A stretch of 64,000 bases of DNA from NCBI GenBank assembly GCA_965153355.1, contig OZ231127.1, positions 82,770,001 through 82,834,000 of the forward strand. The letters are read 5' to 3'. The position numbers and the translations under genes are program-made. Under the pieces are notes generated by a model, which was given only the letters and a program-made list of their open reading frames with translations, made no database searches and was not told the DNA's origin. Source of the DNA: Flaccisagitta enflata. Lineage: Eukaryota; Chaetognatha; Sagittoidea; Aphragmophora. Shown one piece after another: positions 59,637 to 64,000 of the stretch (position 1 is the stretch's first letter; the number at the start of each line of letters is the position of its first letter).

Positions 59637-60411
59637 TTTTTTTTTTTAGAAACGACTGTACGTTGTAAAGAAGAGACTCTTCCGCCGCCCTTTTCGCCAA
59701 AGAAATGGTCTCCTTTGCTGATTTGCTTCCTTTTCCATCTTCTTTCGACGCAATGTTCATCAACGGCGCCTTTAAGGTAGGCGAAAAGTGTAACTCCCGA
59801 GGCGAAATCGCCCCTTCCTCGGTCATAGGGCCTAGCCCACTATGCACCGAGTTATTATAACAAATGATTGATTCATTTACCAACTTTGAGAATGGCGTTT
59901 TTGGATTAGATGAGTGATACTTCATTATTAAACGACTAATCGTTGATATTAGTCGTTCAGCCTTTGTTTGGCACCTGCTAATGTTTGCCATTCCATGGGT
60001 AATAGTCACACCACTATCCATTAAAAACTTCCTGGTAGCACTGTGCTTCGATAATAATGCGTTATCACATACTATAGATTTAGGTTTAGGTAATCCATTC
60101 CACGCCTTTCTCATTTCCATCACGCCTTCTAGTACATAGTCATCATTTGTACCATTGGTTGGCGTACCAAAAGCGTAACGGCTGAAACTGTCACAAAATA
60201 TTAAGACATATTTTGGCAAGCCTGACGCTGTTTTAAACATTGTATATGGCCCCGCAAAGTCCATAACTACCAATTCTCCGCTTTGACATGCAATTTGTTC
60301 CCCATTATCCTCTTTTCTTGCCCTGTTTGTTATGTGGCTATTCAAAGCGCAACTTGCGCGCACTGTGAGATGTATGTGTTCACCTTGAATCTCAGCCTGA
60401 ACGCGTACCAC
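59617..60411 (-). pseudogene. LTR integrase catalytic core
   Basis: Contains LVVMDFAGPY (first Asp), KSIVCDNALLS (second Asp, 64 residues between) and RCQTKAERLISTI (Glu, 35 residues between), the D,D-35-E triad of retroviral-type integrases, which insert the element's DNA into the genome. The frame breaks at an A11 run on the coding strand (59637-59647), after which the C-terminal domain continues in a different frame. Confidence 0.85.
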
Positions 60412-61580
60412 TTTTTTGCGATTGCCGTAAATGTTTTTCTTTGACCGATGTGTGACAGACCAGATGGGCAGTTTACATCAAACTCGTGGGTTTTAGCAAT
60501 CAGTCTGTCCATTTGTGAATCACCAACTACCAAAAGAGGATCAATTGAACCGTTTCTATGTGTCCATAGGCGAAATAAGATACCCTGCTCATTCAGCCTA
60601 AAGCATAGCTTATGTCGTAAGAATGTCTGTATATCCTTAGGCAGGCTCAAAGCATTAATTTTTCGGGGAATTTCCTCCTCGCCCCTCAAATACTGAGCAC
60701 ACTTCCTAATTGTTTCATCTTCCTGCATTTCCTTTGCCTTTTCCAGATTCTCATCGTCATACACGGGCAGGGTCACGTCTCTGAAGATGTCCTCCACTTC
60801 TTCGTCATCCGCATCATTCCATCCTTCTCCTATCTCCTCATCCGTCAATCCGAACGAACAGATGTTCATCCTCCCAAGCTCCTTCTTCTCTTCCTCCTCT
60901 TCCTCCTTGACACGTCGACGGCGAGCTTCCTCCGACGCGACGTCGTCGTCTACGTCGTCGTCGCCCTCAATGACGTCACCATCGTCCTCAACGACGCCCT
61001 CATGCAAGTCGGTGACGAATCCCTCATCACTGACGCCATCAATTCTATCACCTGCTCTCATGGAATCCATCACTCTATCATAGGTGAATTCTCTTACACA
61101 CTCTCGTGTTGTTTTTGTCGATTTTTCTTTGTCCGTCTCCACCTCCATTGTCCCTTCTATCTGGCTGTCAACCGCGTCCTTGCGGGAATCATAGTCGTCA
61201 TGAATTGGCTTTTCTTTTTTCTCGACCGAAACTGCCTTCGCTAATTTCTGCTTTCTATTCCGAACGAAGAAATCTTCCATTCTTTTGCTTTTTGGTGCTG
61301 TGAAGAGTTTTTTCCAACTTATTGGATTTCCATCTCCATTTATCAAACGGCCTTCCATGAACCTTGGATAGGTCCCTACTGGTGATAACTTATTTCCTTG
61401 AGGGTCAAATGTCCTTTCCTGCCGGCTAAAGATATCTGCCATGTTCAATTTCCCATCCACATGAATGACCTTGAAATCGAACCGTTGCAAAGAAAGGATT
61501 TTTCTTGCCAAATCCATTGGCACTCGATCAATACTTGCCCAATCTCTGCAAGTCTCGCTGTCACTTACAACAAAAAAATT
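60342..61580 (-). pseudogene. LTR pol: RNase H end, acidic linker, integrase HHCC region
   Basis: Resumes after the T7 run with DFKVIHVDGKLNMADIFSR, the end of RNase H. Next come about 200 residues rich in Asp and Glu (EGDDDVDDDVASEEARRRRV, KEEEEEEKKELGR), unusual for this position. Then LCFRLNEQGILFRLW and SHIGQRKTFTAIAKKWY lead into the HHCC finger (YISQCA). It ends at TGA 60342 where the frame shifts to the integrase core. Confidence 0.78.
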
Positions 61581-62274
61581 GCCTGCCAGAAAGTAGGAAA
61601 AAATACTTATGCGTCATTTGCCAAAGGGCGACCAGTTCCTTCAACCAAATTGGGTAACAACGCCAGTTTTCGGGTATGCATGAGCTCCATACTCCCACCA
61701 AATGCACTTCCTTCCTTCCCTGCTCTCCTGATTGCCTGTGCTTCAGTGGTAACATCATCTGTGTCAGTACCCCACTCAGGCTGCTAGACGAGGCGTCACA
61801 AAAACAAAAGATTGTGTCCTCCACATCAGCACTAGGTGTCCTTAATACACAGCATTCTGGGTCCAATAAATGCTCCTTAATGTCCTGCAATGCCTTATGA
61901 TGAATTGCTGACGGTCTGAAACGAACACCCGGTTTATTTAGCTCTCTCAGAGGTGCTGCCAATTCTGACAGTCTGACTGCCATTCTGTCAAACCAGACAA
62001 AAAATGCAAGCATTGCATTCAATTTAGCTTTTGTTTCTGGGAAAGCCAATTTCTTGATCTTATCAATTTTTTCTGATGACAATGACAGCCTCTCTTCTCC
62101 CACTAAGTGACCTAGAATTCTGGCCTCATCCCTGAAGAAAATACATTTCTTTGGGTTCATAAGCAGATTGTAGTAACTTGTTGTGGCCAAAAAGTCAGGC
62201 AAATCCTTCTCTATATGTTCTTCCTTGGTCATTGAACAGCATGAAACATCATCCTGAAAAGGATATGATCTAGG
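61561..62274 (-). pseudogene. LTR pol: RT catalytic FQDD, thumb and RNase H
   Basis: Same frame as the RT segment, after the TGA. PFQDDVSCCSMTKEEHIEKD carries the F-x-D-D catalytic pair, and LLMNPKKCIFF...ILGHLV is the usual thumb. RNase H shows FCFCDASSSSLSGVLTQM (catalytic Asp) and WLKELVALWQMTHKYFFLLS. The frame ends at TGA 61561-61563 just after a T7 run. The protein continues in another frame. Confidence 0.8.
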
Positions 62275-63999
62275 TCACTTTTCATAGCATTTTGATGATG
62301 TAAATTGCCCCACATTGGCCGATTGTACATTTCCCATCAATAATCTGAGAGACTTGTAAACCTTGCCTAAAGCATAGATACCAAACAGCTGTTGTGTCTG
62401 CTCGTCTGTTTTGACCTGATGAAAAAATTCTACGAAGTCAAAGTTTGAGAACACTTTATATTGTGACAGCTCTCTTCTGAACGCCTCACAATTTGGCAAA
62501 GGGAATGAACTCTTTATTAGTGATTTGTTGAGAGATTTTTGGTCTACTAACATTCGACTTTTGTACCTAATTTTGTTCTCACCACTATACCATCTTTCTT
62601 CCAAAATGATAAAAGCATTGGATGCATAGATAGAAGCTGATTCTTTGGAATTATCCACCTCTTTAATAACACCCATGTCGATAAGGTCTTCAATATGCTT
62701 TTTCAAATACTTTCTCTTACTGTCTGGACATCTTCTCTGCTTATCCTTGACTGGCACCACTCCTGGTTGAACCTCAATATGTACCAATGGGATATTCTGA
62801 ATGCCAGCTCTGAACTGATCTTTCCTGTCAACATTGTAAAAAATATCCTTGAAACATACTAAAAGCTCCTTCAACTTGCCCAAATATGGCTCCTCTACTC
62901 CTGAAAAATCAAAATTTGCTAGAAATATTTCATCCGATGGCCAAAATTCTGATTTTGCCCTTTTGTCTCTTTCAAGTTCAAAGTTTGCTCTGACCCCCAC
63001 CAGATGGAGATTAGGACTTTGTTGCTTCGCCTCTAAATCACAGTAAATTCCTGTGTCTTGACACCTCTTCAACAGATCATTACTAAGTCTGCCTTTGTTC
63101 ACTATATCAGAGAGAAGAACGGGGCCTGTGACGTCATGCAGGCCGTTCCGTTTTTCGCCTGGCTGCCTCCCGCAGCTGCTTTTCATTCCAGCTCCTGCTG
63201 CTGCTTCGCTGGGTTTGTGTGACGCTGCCGCTTTTTCAACCACAACCTCCTCCACACGTACATCGTCACACCCTACTCCGTCTCTACAGACAGCTGACAA
63301 CTCTCTTCTGTCCGTCCGTCCACGTTTGACTCCGTCCGTCACTCCGCATATCAATCCTATCATTTCTCTTTCCAGCCTTTCGCGTTTTTCTTTCTCAGCG
63401 CCTTGAGTCCATTTTCGTTCTCTCCTTACTATTTTGTTTTCTGAGGCCTTCTGTCTCCGTTCCAAATTCGTCTCACCCTCTGTCCGAGTTTTTTTTCTTT
63501 TATCATATGATTCTTCGATGGACGTAATATCACTCACCCCTCTTTCGCGCTTGCTGCTTCTTGTGTCTGCTTTTTCTCTGTCCTTTCTTACTTTGTCCGC
63601 ACCTTCAAGTGAGCTTTCTATCACATTTTTGCGAGGCTGAATATCAAGCACTTCACACACTATTCTTTTTGCGTATCTTTCATCTGTTTTGTCCCTTTTA
63701 TCATTAGCGATGACATTGACGATGCCGTTGTCATTATCACTGATGACATTGCCGATTTTGTTCATACTATTTGCGATGACATTGACGATTTTGTTGTTAC
63801 CATTTGCGATGACATTGATGTGTTTGTCTACTAACTTTTCATTGTCGTCAGTGTTGTTTTCGATGATTGTTCTTTTGTTGTTAGTGTTGTTCTCGATTAT
63901 TTTGTTCTTGGACCCAGTGTTGTTTTTGACGATTGTTCTTTTGTTGTTTGTGTTGATATTGTCGTATTCACTTTTTTCCTTTACTGTCGCGCGTTCAAC
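62275..63999 (-). pseudogene. LTR pol: N-terminal region and reverse transcriptase (palm up to the FxDD block)
   Basis: Open frame from the window edge to TGA at 62275. The first ~100 residues are Asn/Ile-rich and repetitive (INVIANGNNKIVNVIANSMN), followed by a highly charged Lys/Arg/Glu stretch to about residue 220. RT follows: KKHIEDLIDMGVIKEVDNS, YASNAFIILEE, RMLVDQKSLN, and motif A VFSNFDFVEFFHQV with its catalytic Asp. The stop falls just before the FQDD block of the next segment, so RT is cut inside the palm. Confidence 0.8.
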
Positions 64000-64000
64000 T

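Larger units (their letters stand above)
59199..64000 (-). mobile_element. Ty3/gypsy-like LTR retrotransposon, pol region (continues right)
   Basis: Order on the - strand: N-terminal Asn-rich region (open to the window edge), reverse transcriptase, RNase H, acidic linker, HHCC-type region, integrase with D-64-D-35-E, integrase C-terminal domain. This RT-RH-IN order is that of Ty3/gypsy elements. Reading is broken by TGA at 62275-62277 and by frameshifts near 61577-61583 (T7), 60350-60370 and 59637-59647 (T11). No protease, gag zinc knuckle or LTR is visible in the window. Confidence 0.85.

Overview
This is a eukaryotic nuclear window. It has spliced genes with GT-AG introns, introns made largely of microsatellites, DNA transposons, a non-LTR and an LTR retroelement, and a 21.9 kb satellite array. 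A TTAGGG-type interstitial telomeric tract and a WDR49/WDR64-type WD40 gene (a family usually linked to cilia and flagella) suggest an animal or a flagellated relative. I cannot name the species. The standard genetic code fits.

Layout. (1) 1-3512, + strand: the last three exons of a Kelch-repeat gene, with a 1.96 kb intron of simple repeats. (2) 3912-25030, - strand, convergent with it: ten consecutive exons of a WDR49/WDR64-like WD40 gene. I rebuilt these by matching splice sites and codon phase at all nine junctions; most exons are invisible to an ORF scan. Its introns hold an intact-ended hAT transposon (7327-12063, 8-bp target duplication) nested in a palindromic TA-flanked element (7178-12486), a TA-flanked MITE (18063-18571), a 2.5 kb fold-back element (20010-22485), fold-back elements with inner minisatellites, and SINE-like repeats. 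At three exons the exon 3' end with its 5' splice site has been copied into the adjacent intron. (3) 27614-49470: about 20.5 copies of a ~1064-bp satellite lying between two CT microsatellites. (4) 49471-52265: microsatellites and unassigned DNA. (5) 52266-53770: a 5'-truncated non-LTR retrotransposon. (6) 54.1-56.2 kb: CT-rich minisatellites and a 160-bp tandem duplication. (7) 56841-57375: a small two-exon gene with a TATA box for a predicted secreted four-cysteine protein, absent from simple ORF scans; an A10 run separates it from a second frame with a membrane segment. (8) 59199 to the window edge, - strand: a Ty3/gypsy-like pol (RT, RNase H, integrase with D-64-D-35-E), broken by one stop and three frameshifts, two of them at homopolymers.

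The two host genes with recognised domains (Kelch and WD40 beta-propellers) converge with about 400 bp between them. Nothing in the sequence links their functions. The strongest candidates for something new are the exon-tail and splice-donor duplications, the composite satellite whose ends fall on its own 11-bp direct repeat, the nested hAT with a minisatellite of 3' splice sites, and the small secreted-protein gene.
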